This document shows positions 1 to 10,364 of a DNA stretch of 64,000 nt, piece after piece. How positions within the stretch are numbered: the first letter of the stretch is position 1; every line of letters begins with the position of its first letter. The notes beneath the pieces were generated by a model, which saw nothing but the letters and a program-made list of their open reading frames with translations, made no database searches and was not told the origin of the DNA. Source of the DNA: Ephydatia muelleri (taxonomy: Eukaryota > Porifera > Demospongiae > Spongillida > Spongillidae); the NCBI GenBank assembly GCA_013339895.1, contig JABACO010000039.1:1-64000 (forward strand), in the 5' to 3' direction. Position numbers and translations under genes: made by a program.

Positions 1-68
1 GAGCGGGAATGCAGTTATGGCCGCAGTCAATGGAGCTCCAATTTCCCTTGTTGTGGGTCCTTACGTAC

Positions 69-720
69 CTCTGGAGTCAGCTTGAGGAAGCTCTTCATGA
101 TCCGTTCACTCTTTGCTTCCTGGATGGTGGGAAGAGGGAAGAGGAGGGAGGGGATAAAGAGGGAAGAGGAGGGAGGGGATAAAGAGGGAAGAGGAGGGAG
201 GGGATAAAGAGGGAAGAGGAGGGAGGGGATAAAGAGGGAAGAGGAGGGAGGAGATAAAGAGGGAAGAGGAGGGAGGGGATAAAGAGGGAAGAGGAGGGAG
301 GGGATAAAGAGAGAAGAGGAGGGAGGGGATAAAGAGGGAAGAGGAGGGAGGGGATAAAGAGGGAAGAGGAGGGAGGGGATAAAGAGGGAAGAGGAGGGAG
401 GGGATAAAGAGGGAAGAGGAGGGAGGGGATAAAGAGGGAAGAGAAGGGAGGGAATAAAGAGGGAAGAGGAGGGAGGGGATGAAGAGGGAAGAGGAGGGAG
501 GGGATAAAGAGGGAAGAGGAGGGAGGGGATAAAGAGGGAAAGGTCACTAAATTTATGTTTGTCAATCTATAAGAAAAGGACATACAATTTTACAGCATCA
601 GTTTTGCACTGTTCCACAAATTAGAAGTGTTTTAAGATATGTGACAAAATTGCTAATACCCAATGAGCTGTGCCAACTACCATGTGTGATAGCAGTACAA
701 CAGAGAACACAAGAATAGCT

Positions 721-753
<33 letters not shown>

Positions 754-797
754 CACACACACACACACACACACACCACACACACACACCACACACA

Positions 798-829
<32 letters not shown>

Positions 830-2268
830 CACCTGGTAGTATGTGAACATTCCTGTGACCAGCACCAGGGCCACAAGGATGATTCCAAGGAACAGCTGTG
901 TAATGAGAAGGGGAGAAGGTCATTGGATGGCAGAGCCACTCCCTAAATCAGACATATTCCCCAACCAACCAACACATCACATTGTACACGAAGCGCTCAC
1001 TAAAATACTGATGTGGCTTAAACAATAAATATCCCAGTCTCAAGAAATGAAAGATTCAATTGACATGGACATATCTTTCTTCTTACAGAGCCATGAATAT
1101 TTCAAACCCGTGAATACAAATGATATAACAAGAAGAGACAAGTGACAAAATGCTGCATACCTCAACATGTGAGAGGTGACTCTTAATAGCACAAAATACA
1201 TGTGTATGTGCTAAGTTCAATCAGTAGGAAAGTGCAGTCATCATTCAGACTCCATCATATGTCATGTTTTGATGACCAGTAAACTACAAAAGGGTAAACA
1301 TCTTGTGGTGTGTGGTGTGTTGTTCATTTTTAACAAAACCTAGACCGGTAGGACTAGCTCTTATCAAAACCACTACCTTCTCTTCCTCCTTGGCACATCC
1401 ACGTTGTGAGGAAGCAATAGTTGTGCACTCAGATGACTAATACACGCACTCACTCACAGCACTACAGGCACCCATACAATGCAGTGCCACAGGAGCATGT
1501 GACATCACTTCCACATACATTACAACGTTGGCACACACACTTACATTGCTCTGATCTCCACCATCACTGGTGGCCTGCTGGATGCCATAGGCCACCACAC
1601 TCATGATGGCCGCCGCCCACAGGAGGAGGGCAACCCTCCCACCAGGTTCTTGAGGAACTTGAGGAACTCCGGGAGCTGTCTGGGCGGGGTTATGGCGTTG
1701 GGACCGTCCCTCCTCTGCCTAAAGTGAACCACATCGTCCGAAAGACCCTGTGGGGGAGATGGGTGTGGTCTTATGTGGGTGGGGCTTGATGTGGGTGTTG
1801 CCATGTAAATGGTCATCGACAAAGGCAGGATATTGGTGATACAGTTAGTAAAAGTGGAGAGGACCAGGCGACAACACACTGCATCCTATCATCAAATATG
1901 CCATTCCTACAGTACACAAATCGGGCACTGTACACACTACATCACCATGACTACATGAATATCCATCTCCATAACGCTAGCATAGTCTTACACTCTCAGG
2001 GTCCACCTCCAGTCTAGTGAACAGCTCCTCCAGGGGGACCAGATGCTCATCCTGTGTGGTGGGGGTCAATAAGAAATGTGTAATCCAGAGCTTGGTGGCA
2101 GTGAACTCAACAAACTGGTCACATGAATTCAAAGTCACAATACACTTAGCTGCAAATGGAAATAGAATGCATGTGTAAATAACTGGTGATATTGAAACGA
2201 AAAACATTGTGTCTCTCCCACTGTTAGTCCACACACATGCCCAAGTCACAACCATGTATGTGTGCAGT

Positions 2269-2335
<67 letters not shown>

Positions 2336-2842
2336 TTAGAACCAGGAAGCCCACATCGCTATCAGACTCCTATGTTTCAATTTAGTGCACACCACAGCCA
2401 TAAGAGTGGTGAGCAACTGCATGCTCATTTGCACTGCCACTTGACATGTGTGGCTGCATGCTGCAAGGCAGTATATCCTGACCGCACCAATAGCAACAAA
2501 ACGAACAAAAACATGGTTCTAAAGAGTGACGGTGTGCGTTTTCGATTGCTAGGAGTCCTATGGCAATAATGCCGTCCTGTACGGTGCGTACAAAACTCGC
2601 TGTGCGCTGCTAGGTGTATCTATGGTTGCACAAAAGCCCGCGCAGGGTCGATCGATCCCGAGTCGTCCTACCATCTGAATCTCTCTCCTCAGATTTTCCA
2701 ACGTCGGTTTCTGTATTCTTCCTCGCCCACTGTCGTAGGAGGGCTGTTCGTCGCTCTGCAAAGGTCTGGTCTCCTGTTGAATGTGTACAGGTACGTGAGA
2801 CAAAGTCTACGCTATGGGACAGGTTTGTTCTTGTACCTCCAT
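69..2842 (-). CDS. Na+/K+-ATPase-type P-type ATPase alpha subunit, N-terminal exons 1-6 (gene runs off the window)
   Basis: P2C-type cation pump alpha subunit, a plasma-membrane ATPase. Six exons read on the minus strand: 2842-2837 (Met-Glu), 2773-2672, 2051-1992, 1747-1545, 895-833 and 119-69; all introns are GT-AG and all junctions are phase 0. Seen residues fit the family in order: N-terminal LENLRREIQM, DEHLVPLEELFTRLEV, the hallmark DGPNAITPP before membrane helix 1, helix 1 (ALLLWAAAIMSVVAYGIQ), helix 2 (LFLGIILVALVLVTGMFTYYQ, whose first 20 residues are clear) and EAKSERIMKSF. The remaining roughly 85% of the protein, including the catalytic domain, would lie below base 1. Exon 4 is 203 nt where 204 keeps frame: one base is missing near 1632, between the GG before helix 1 and the helix itself. 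The two-residue first exon is the least certain part. The donor after exon 5 opens into GA/GT repeats. Confidence 0.85.
122..545. repeat. 25-bp minisatellite (about 17 units) at the ATPase exon 6 acceptor
   Basis: Tandem copies of a 25-bp unit (core gaggagggaggggataaag) with few changes between units. On the minus (gene) strand the unit is almost all C and T with one A, so the array forms a pyrimidine tract of about 420 nt that runs directly into the acceptor of exon 6. Open frames through it are repeat artefacts. Confidence 0.95.
721..829. repeat. (CA)n followed by (CT)n microsatellite
   Basis: Imperfect CA array to about 799 followed by CT array to about 827. On the gene strand it starts four bases after the exon 5 donor of the ATPase, so the intron opens with GA and GT repeats. 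Confidence 0.95.
2269..2333. repeat. (CA)n microsatellite
   Basis: Uninterrupted CA dinucleotide run of about 32 units, inside the 620-bp intron between ATPase exons 3 (2051-1992) and 2 (2773-2672). Confidence 0.95.
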
Positions 2843-3000
2843 TTCATTTCTCGGTCTCCACGTGCTGTTTAGAGAAGTTTGCGGCCCGCAGTACGTGTAG
2901 AACTGTGGTGCATAATTACGTTCAATAATGAATATATAGTGAGCATCAAACACCGCCCATGTGTATCAATATGGCGAAGAAGGCGGGGCGGCCGTTATCA
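2843..3000 (-). promoter_or_regulatory. Probable ATPase promoter / 5' UTR region
   Basis: Directly upstream of the proposed ATPase start on the minus strand. A GC-box-like GGCGGGGCGG lies at about 2983-2992 and a CACCGCCC motif near 2952. No clear TATA box is seen. On the plus strand a short open frame starts at 2971 (MAKKAGRP) and stops after 16 codons, so it is not called. Regulatory role is inferred from position and base content only. Confidence 0.35.
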
Positions 3001-6000
3001 ATGATAAGAAAGTGGACTTAAACTCCTGTGCATGGGTTATTCTTCAATTCACATGGGTGTTCTAACATTGTTGTTTTATTTATTTTAATTTCTTAGGAAA
3101 CGTTGTGGCCATTTTGGGAAGGAAAAAAAAAAAAAAACGTCATTATGACGTTGGGAGCAGGGTTTATTTATTTTTATTTTTTATTTTTTTGCAAATGTGA
3201 CGCGTATTGTTTGGTTTGGTTGCCCGGCAGCGAAGAAATTTGTAGTATACAAAGATGCTCTCGTTCGCACAATGCACAGGTGATACCTTGAACATAGATT
3301 GGCAGGCTTTATTTTTATTATAGATAATAGCGAATTATCACCTATACTCCGTGATCTGCTCTGCTGTTCAAAGTGGGCGGTGTAGCCTACCATCGGCCTA
3401 CGGTTTTGTGCATGCGAGCTATCCATCTACTTGACTGCTAAGGGACTAAATCACAACAAAATCTTATATCAAACCCGCTTTTCTTTCTAAATGATCTTCT
3501 TATTCTCAGGGTTCAACGTGAATTATGCTTGAGTGCTATACACGACGCGAATACACTCATTAAAATCGTCGCTGTTTGCGGCAGTGTTTTTAGAAAACCA
3601 AGCACTCTGTAAAATAAAAAAAGCCCCTCCTGGAGCAATCACTGCCCACTCAGGATTCGTTTTCTTTCCCACACACAGCATCTGAACAATTGTAAATCAA
3701 AATCCTATACGTGTACATGTAGATTACTCTGATCTTCATTGTCTCTTGAAATGGGAGCCTGCTCCCCTGGCTCTCCATGTTCATACATCAGACTTATTGC
3801 CTTCAAAGTAAAGAGAGCATGAATAAGTTAATTTCTTGTAGCCTTATATTATACATGTATAGCTTACCACATCCAACCACTAATCGTTCTTTCCCTACCT
3901 CACCTTGCACTCACAGCTGACATCAACATTTGGAGTATTGGCACATGTTGACTTCACCACACTGATGGAATTTTCTTCTTCCCAGTAACTGCCGCAATAC
4001 AAAGTTCTCTATGCTTTTGTTTTTTTATAAACACGAAAAATGTTTCCAGTGTACCGGTGTCCTTCAGAGCTGATTTCAGACTCATCACTAGCTCACTTCA
4101 GCTCCTGATGTATGCACAATTTTAATCACATGGTATTTGAATTCTGATTGGACACAGTAACGTGGAGAGAATTGATTATCAAGTCAGTTAACAACATGAT
4201 ATAAATTAATGGACTTGTGAATCAGTCTTTGAACAATTGTAATTGCATCGTATTGTGGTCATTTAACTGCATGTTACAACTTCAACCATTGCTGGATTGG
4301 ATGGTAAACGTTCATTTTTGGATATTTATAAACAGCATTTGAAGTGACCCTACTTACCCCCAACAAAATGTTATTAAAATTTATACTGATGTAAATTAGC
4401 TACTGCTTATATTACTATTGGTAACTTGAGACATTGCAATGATTCAAGATGCACTATGTGTCGCCAGTATATGATAGAAAGAACTAAACTATCATGGCAA
4501 ATGGCTATATGTTGTATGTAGAAATTGTCATACGAGAGCATCACATTTACAAAGCTATTTGGAACCCTATAATTCGAAACAGCTAGAGGTATGCAGGGAG
4601 CCTGTGATCTACGTGCCGTCTGCATCAAGAAGGGTGGTGCAATTGTTGGATATGCACCGCGTGAAATATCCAGCCGAGTTCTGGGCAAAGTACAACCTTT
4701 AGCATAATTTGCCTCTTGCTCTACTGTTCTAGTACTTCCTTGTAAACTATGGATACCAGATTGCCAATGACATCTCTAACTTCATTGCGAACACTGATAT
4801 GATTTCTCAATGCCATAACTTATTATTCCCTGCCCAACAAACACCCACCAAACCCATTCCACTCCCAACCAGCAAACCCATTCATCACCAAGCCCACCCA
4901 CCCAAAAAAAAATTCAGATTTGAGGCCAAATCATTCATGCAATTAAATAACAAGCAAACCACCCTTAGGTTAAGGATAAACGAACACACAAGCTTGTGTT
5001 ACATTTATCCTTTACACTGCAGATAATGGTAATGAAGTTAGTCTGTGACAGAAACAGAGATGAATCATGCAGCACAGTATTGAACAAGTAGAGTTGATGT
5101 TGTCCACGCAACATGAAAAAAGGTTTGAATTTTAAAATAAAATCGATCAAGAAAATGTGACAATTAATGTGGCCAATTAAACTACTTTGATCTAGCAAAT
5201 GCAATGTGATGATGTTTTCTATCAGCAACTTTTGGACTTCTGTAAAGTGACATATGATGTGAAAGTTTATGTACTGCCTAAAATAGACAAGTATGGAAGG
5301 TGTTTTGTAAATGGATAGACATAGACATTTTATCGTATTATAGTTGTACTGAAATTGATTCACTTGTAAAAGCAAGCAGTTTGTTTCGGAAGAAAATTCA
5401 GCACTGCATCCTTATACTTTGGAGTTTGTAAGACTTTTTTCAAGTACATCTCAAGCTACAGGATAATTATAAAAACACCATGATACAAGACCATATGCTT
5501 GCAAATGCTATATGAATGACATTTCATTCATGAGAAACAGACAAAATGTCTGGCCTTTTATGGTCACCTATAGCTAGTATGAAACGTGACAGGATTGTCA
5601 GTCCAAGAGATTTATGAAGTGTTTTACACTTGTCCCAGTTGGTAAGAAAAGTTCGTCATATTATATAGCTGAGTTCCTAGGTAGTTAAATATATAACTAT
5701 GTAGCAATTATAATGAACACTGTTACTCAATTGTATCTAGAATATTTTGGGGGTGTTATTTTTTTGCAGAAAAACTATTGTGTTTTTATCATTTTATTTG
5801 TAATGTAATACATGTATTCAGCCTTCTCTGTCTTCTGTCATGGACATCTAATGCCAATTTTAAATGATGAAATAGTCAGAAGTGTAAGGAACTTTGAGTG
5901 TGAGTGCATTCCCTTGGTTGTAGAAAATTATGGTGGTTGGGGAGAAAAGGCCCGTGAAACATTCCAGCGCACCTGCTGGAGGTGAGCAGTGGGCTCAGCC

Positions 6001-6811
6001 TCCAGTGGAAGCAGAAGATGTATGGCAAACTAAGCTTGACTTTAATGAGGGAATCAGGCTATCCTCACTTGATCCAGCTGGCCTGCTAGTTTTGATAGCT
6101 GAGCTCGTATGATGCTTGTGTGCTGTCTTATAATATAAATAATAATACATCCTTTTATCAAGAGGAAAGATACTGTATCATTTTATACTCATAAAAATAA
6201 ATTAAAACATGCATGATCCAAGTGACCTTCCGAACACTTCGTTCATATCAAAAGACAAGACAGTGATGCGCTGTACCAACTGTGAGGATGGCACATGTGT
6301 TGCATATCAAGGGAAAGTGTTTATGAAGAACATTAACGCGGAAAGTCGCAGCAAAAACTATCTGCGATATCCCAGTAATTAACACGGACAGTGCTACATG
6401 TAATGTACATGGATGTGTCCCCTCAATACATTTTTTTTTCATGCGAAGATTTTTTTTTTCCAATACATTATTACACAACACGTAATCTGAATCTTTCTGC
6501 ACAAAATTAAATTGTATGATACCATTTTACATCGTTAGCCTCTGCAAGTGTTATGTAGCCTATTGTTGATTGGGCTCATATCCAATCCCTCTATATACTA
6601 TCTCTGGTACCATGTGGTGTTCAGAAATAACTTGTTAAAGTCAATTAGTTTCCTGTTGTTTTGGAAAGATGAAAAATCGTATATAAATGTGCATGGAAAA
6701 TTGATTTGTGAAACCAGAATTCAAAAGCCATTCCTAACCTAGCATACAACTGATGTCAATTGCTGGCCATGTATGAAAAATAATACGTGCGTGCAACAAT
6801 ATCCAGCGAGG
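3001..6811. other. Intergenic stretch, no gene supported
   Basis: AT-rich sequence between the ATPase and the sulfatase. Open frames are short (up to 136 codons, 4965-5375 minus), biased to hydrophobic and low-complexity residues, and match nothing I recognise. A run of A lies at 3123-3136. The sequence at 6571-6592 resembles one terminal repeat of the P-like element found at 33.5-34.7 kb (shared core ccaatccctctata), perhaps a solo end. Confidence 0.6.
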
Positions 6812-8302
6812 TCACAATCCACATAGCTGCTGTCCAGAGCACTTCACCTGGAGGTGGAGATGGTCCCTGAGCTCCCTCAGGACTGTATTGAGGGGTCCTC
6901 CCTCCTGGGCCTCGGGCACACCACAGAGGTTCCACATCTGCCAGGGGTCAAGCTTCAGGTCAAACAGTTCGCACTCTACGGGATGCTCATAGAGTTGTTC
7001 ATGTCTGTTAGCGTAGTACTCCACATAGAGGTAGTTATGGGTGTTATTGAGCAACCGGACGCCCACAAAGGTATTATTCTCCATATCGAGCAAGCGGTTA
7101 GAGGGGGAGAAATTCTCGAATCTGTCAGAAGGGTGATTCTCCAAGCTGTCGGAGGGGTGATTCCCCATATCGGTCAAAAGGTCAGAGGAGAGAACACTCC
7201 AGTACTCTACGAGATGTTTCTCTCTGAATGAAGAACTGCCGCGTACGAGTGCACCCGCGAAGGAGTGTCCGTCCATTGAGGAGGAGGGGTCAGCAGTAGC
7301 CCCACCCTCCACCCCCCTAGCTAGCTCGACGATAGTGGGCAGGACGTCCACCATGCTGGCCATGAAGGACAGGCTGGCGTTCTGCACGATGCCCGGTCCC
7401 CTGATGAAGAAGGGGACACGAATGACGTGCTCGTAGGGCTGGAACTTCTCCATGGGCAGCCTGAACTGACCGAGCTGGTAGCCGTGGTCGCTGGTCCATA
7501 TCACATAGGTGGTGTCTAGTTGGTCATAGTGTTCTAACAGTTTGATGACCTCCACCATGATGTCATCCACTGAGAGGAGGCTGCGTTGCCTGTGTCTGTA
7601 CAGGCTGTCTATGGCCGCCACGGTTTTATCCGAAAGCGGGGGCTGGTTCCTTACTAGGTAGTGGTGCGTAAAGCCTCTAAAGTTGAAGTTTTCGGTACGA
7701 GGAGCTGTGAGGTGGGGAAACTCATCCTTGTACCACGGGGCGGGCGTGGACCTTAAGTGAGGGGCGTGGACCCCAATGTACGCAAAGAACGGCCTGCCGG
7801 CTTGGAGGCTGCTCTCTACGAACCTGAGACTTTCGTTGCCGATCACCGAGGTCATGTAGGCCATCGTGTTCTGTATAGTTCCGTTGACGTTCCACACGTT
7901 GTCGATGTAGCTTAACTCGTTGCACAGTGCAAAGGAAGAATTCCATCCTGGAAGCGCGGAAGCCGTAGTTTTATTGCAGTACGGGGTCCCTAACTCCAGG
8001 TTCACCGTCTTCCCGAAGCAACCCGTGGTGTAACCGTGGCCCTGCATCACCACCCCCATGCTGGCCTGGGCGAAGGACTGGTTGGCCACGTCCATGTACA
8101 TGCAGGCGTCGTCGCGCGGGACGTACCAATGGTGGGCGTACCTTCCCGTGTGCAAGGTGGCACGGGAGGGGCAGCAGACGGGAGTGTTGGTGAAGAAGTT
8201 TTGCAGAGTGGCACCGTACGTCTGCATCATGGGGACGGTGTACCTCATGCCGTGGGTAACCCCGTCCGGTACCAGCTCCTGGTCGTCCGTTAATATAAAC
8301 AC
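6812..8302 (-). CDS. Sulfatase, N-acetylglucosamine-6-sulfatase-like (5' end incomplete)
   Basis: Type I sulfatase that would hydrolyse sulfate esters of glycosaminoglycan-like sugars in the lysosome or outside the cell. An open frame of 496 codons with no intron. Near the start, NFVFILTDDQE carries the first metal-binding Asp pair. CCPSRATLHTGR follows at about residues 43-54 and matches the C-x-P-S-R-x4-T-G signature, whose first Cys is converted to formylglycine. GVHAPH and WTSDHGYQLGQFRLP with YEHVIRVPFFIRGPG are typical of the GNS/SULF branch. Several Asn-x-Ser/Thr sites fit a secreted protein. The reading frame stays open upstream to a stop at about 8397 without any ATG or signal peptide, so the first exon must lie further upstream; the GTG at 8302 is not a real start. 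An acceptor such as the AG near 8381 is possible. C-terminus ends at the TGA at 6812-6814. Confidence 0.88.
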   Translation of the reverse strand: MFILTDDQELVPDGVTHGMRYTVPMMQTYGATLQNFFTNTPVCCPSRATLHTGRYAHHWYVPRDDACMYMDVANQSFAQASMGVVMQGHGYTTGCFGKTVNLELGTPYCNKTTASALPGWNSSFALCNELSYIDNVWNVNGTIQNTMAYMTSVIGNESLRFVESSLQAGRPFFAYIGVHAPHLRSTPAPWYKDEFPHLTAPRTENFNFRGFTHHYLVRNQPPLSDKTVAAIDSLYRHRQRSLLSVDDIMVEVIKLLEHYDQLDTTYVIWTSDHGYQLGQFRLPMEKFQPYEHVIRVPFFIRGPGIVQNASLSFMASMVDVLPTIVELARGVEGGATADPSSSMDGHSFAGALVRGSSSFREKHLVEYWSVLSSDLLTDMGNHPSDSLENHPSDRFENFSPSNRLLDMENNTFVGVRLLNNTHNYLYVEYYANRHEQLYEHPVECELFDLKLDPWQMWNLCGVPEAQEGGPLNTVLRELRDHLHLQVKCSGQQLCGL

Positions 8303-9496
8303 GAAGTTGGGCCGTCTCGTGATGCGGCTGTCGGTGGACCCGTAGTTGTGGTTATTGGCAGTCCTCCATATTTGCTGGCAGCATGCAGGCGCGCGTTAAG
8401 CAGACAAATAGCAGCCACAGAGGGGGTAGACGTCGACACACGCACGATGACTGGTGCACGTGTACGCGCACTCCGTGCATTCACTGATATAATTTATACG
8501 GCAAGTGATTGTCTCGATCCGACACTCCGTATATTTATTCGAGCAGTACCAGAGAACGATCCTATATATTCGCGACGTCTAATGGGTGTTTACACATTTA
8601 CAAAAGGAATTTTGAACACACAAAATTCAGTATTCGATTACAGGGGACATCTGCTTTTATGCGGAAAACCCGCAAATAACGGCATATTCATAAAGGAGGT
8701 AGGCAGACTACTAAGCCAATTTTCACCACTAAATGTATCGAATTTATCAACACTGTCTCAACAACATCCGGAAATTACTGAGTTCTGAGTTTAGTAGTAC
8801 GCCGAATATGACGAGTGTTTAGGTCCTCAACCGTAGGTTTAGGTGAATTCTAACACCTATATATTGTTACTGCTTATTGTACTAAGCATGATGCATGTGG
8901 GCATTGCGGGTTCATATCATAGATTTAACTAGGTATATTGGTGAGTTCATATGTTTTAATGAACATGATATGGCATATGTACGGTGCCGTTAGTAACTGA
9001 TGTCCCAGATCTCCCTATAAATGCACAGCTGCGAAGTGTTAACTGGGACCTAGGCCAATATATGAAAGGAGCTCTTTACATTTTATTTGCTTTTAGAAGC
9101 GATCGCTTCTTCTTTTTAAAAAAAAATAAAATAAAAATAAAAAAATAAAGTTTGTACATTTAAGATTCAATTCTACGCGCCTGGCAGTCCGTCGCTAAGC
9201 ATACGATGGATTGGGAAGTCTGAATGGCTTTATGTTGGGCGTGGCCGGACGGGCTACGCCCAAATTTTATACCGCGCGTCAGAGAGTCAGCTGCACGTGC
9301 CGTTGGCATGTGTACCGCTAGCGCCTGTGACTATGTTGTAGCATACATACTTGTGCACAGGAAAAAGTGAGAAATGTCTAGGTTGCATGGATTTGGCGAA
9401 CAAAATCCAGGCTCTGGGTGTTTCAACCTAAAACTCGGTGAGTTCAAGACTTTCCCAGCTTTGAATAAACAGCTTTGAAAATCCCTTACAACTATG
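8303..9496. other. Upstream of sulfatase, first exon not located
   Basis: Should contain or precede the sulfatase signal-peptide exon on the minus strand, which I could not place. The plus-strand open frame 8348-8788 (146 codons) overlaps the sulfatase upstream region and matches nothing I recognise. A 14-bp perfect palindrome (gaagcgatcgcttc) lies near 9098, followed by an A-rich stretch at about 9115-9150. Confidence 0.5.
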
Positions 9497-10295
9497 CGGG
9501 TCCGTGTACCTTTAGAGCACTCCACGTCCCAATCAGTTGAAATATTTGGAATATGAGTTTCTATCACGAAATTGATGTAAACCTCTAATTACTGGACCGG
9601 AAGTTTAGTCATTCGGAATATACGTCACCGTGCATGTAAATATCTAAACTTCTAAACTTCAAATGGCCGAATCCTCAAACTTGTTTGGAATGTACGATTC
9701 GGACTAAATTCTATTCTCTCATTCCCAGTTGCCTTATTTATAATTTTACTTGGTTTTCGCTTTAAAAATCTAAATTTTAAACTCCCGATACTCAACGGTT
9801 CAAATATTTTGAAATTTAGTTGTATCTCGCTTATACATCCATCGTCCAAGCCTCGGTAAGTGATTTTGAAAATTTTCATGACTTTTGGTGCAAAAATCAA
9901 ACTTGGTCGAGTTCAATCCCGAAGATGTCAAATCTGTTTATGTATTTGGTTTATCTATATCCTCGTCTGTCCGGTTCCAGGAACCCACGCCGCTGAAGTT
10001 AATTGGGCTGAAGCTTTGTGAGAATAAAAAGAAGTACGCAAGCCTGAGCTAAACGGTTACGTGCCGGGTATACGCGGGCTTCAAAGTTAGTGCCAGTGGC
10101 ATCGTAGCATTTTGTTGGTGAAGGCACACACTGATGGCTGCTATGCACATATGCATCCCTGTCACAGTTGTCTAAATAATCTATGGTTTTTCCAGCAAAC
10201 ATGACAAGGAATGTGTGGGTGTGTGTATCTGTGTGTACATGTACACGTACAGGTTTGCATTTGCAAATGCAGCCAGCATTATGGTATGTAATGGT

Positions 10296-10297
<2 letters not shown>

Positions 10298-10363
<66 letters not shown>
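10298..10363. repeat. (TG)n microsatellite in the left palindrome arm
   Basis: About 33 TG units. Its partner in the right arm (12951-13057) has about 53 CA units, so the two arms have diverged in repeat length. Confidence 0.95.

Positions 10364-10364
<1 letters not shown>

Noticed and set aside
95-583. 162-codon Ser/Pro/Leu repeat frame on the minus strand
   Set aside because: It is the 25-bp minisatellite read in frame; the real exon 119-69 lies in a different frame with proper splice sites.
2237-2569. Plus-strand frame with a His-Thr repeat
   Set aside because: It is a translation of the CA microsatellite in an ATPase intron; the same applies to all Cys-Val or His-Thr frames elsewhere.
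2971-3021. Short plus-strand frame MAKKAGRPLS as a divergent gene start
   Set aside because: Stops after 16 codons and no donor in phase or further exon was found.
8348-8788. 146-codon plus-strand frame over the sulfatase upstream region
   Set aside because: No recognised similarity, partly antisense to the expected sulfatase 5' part, and residue makeup looks like chance.
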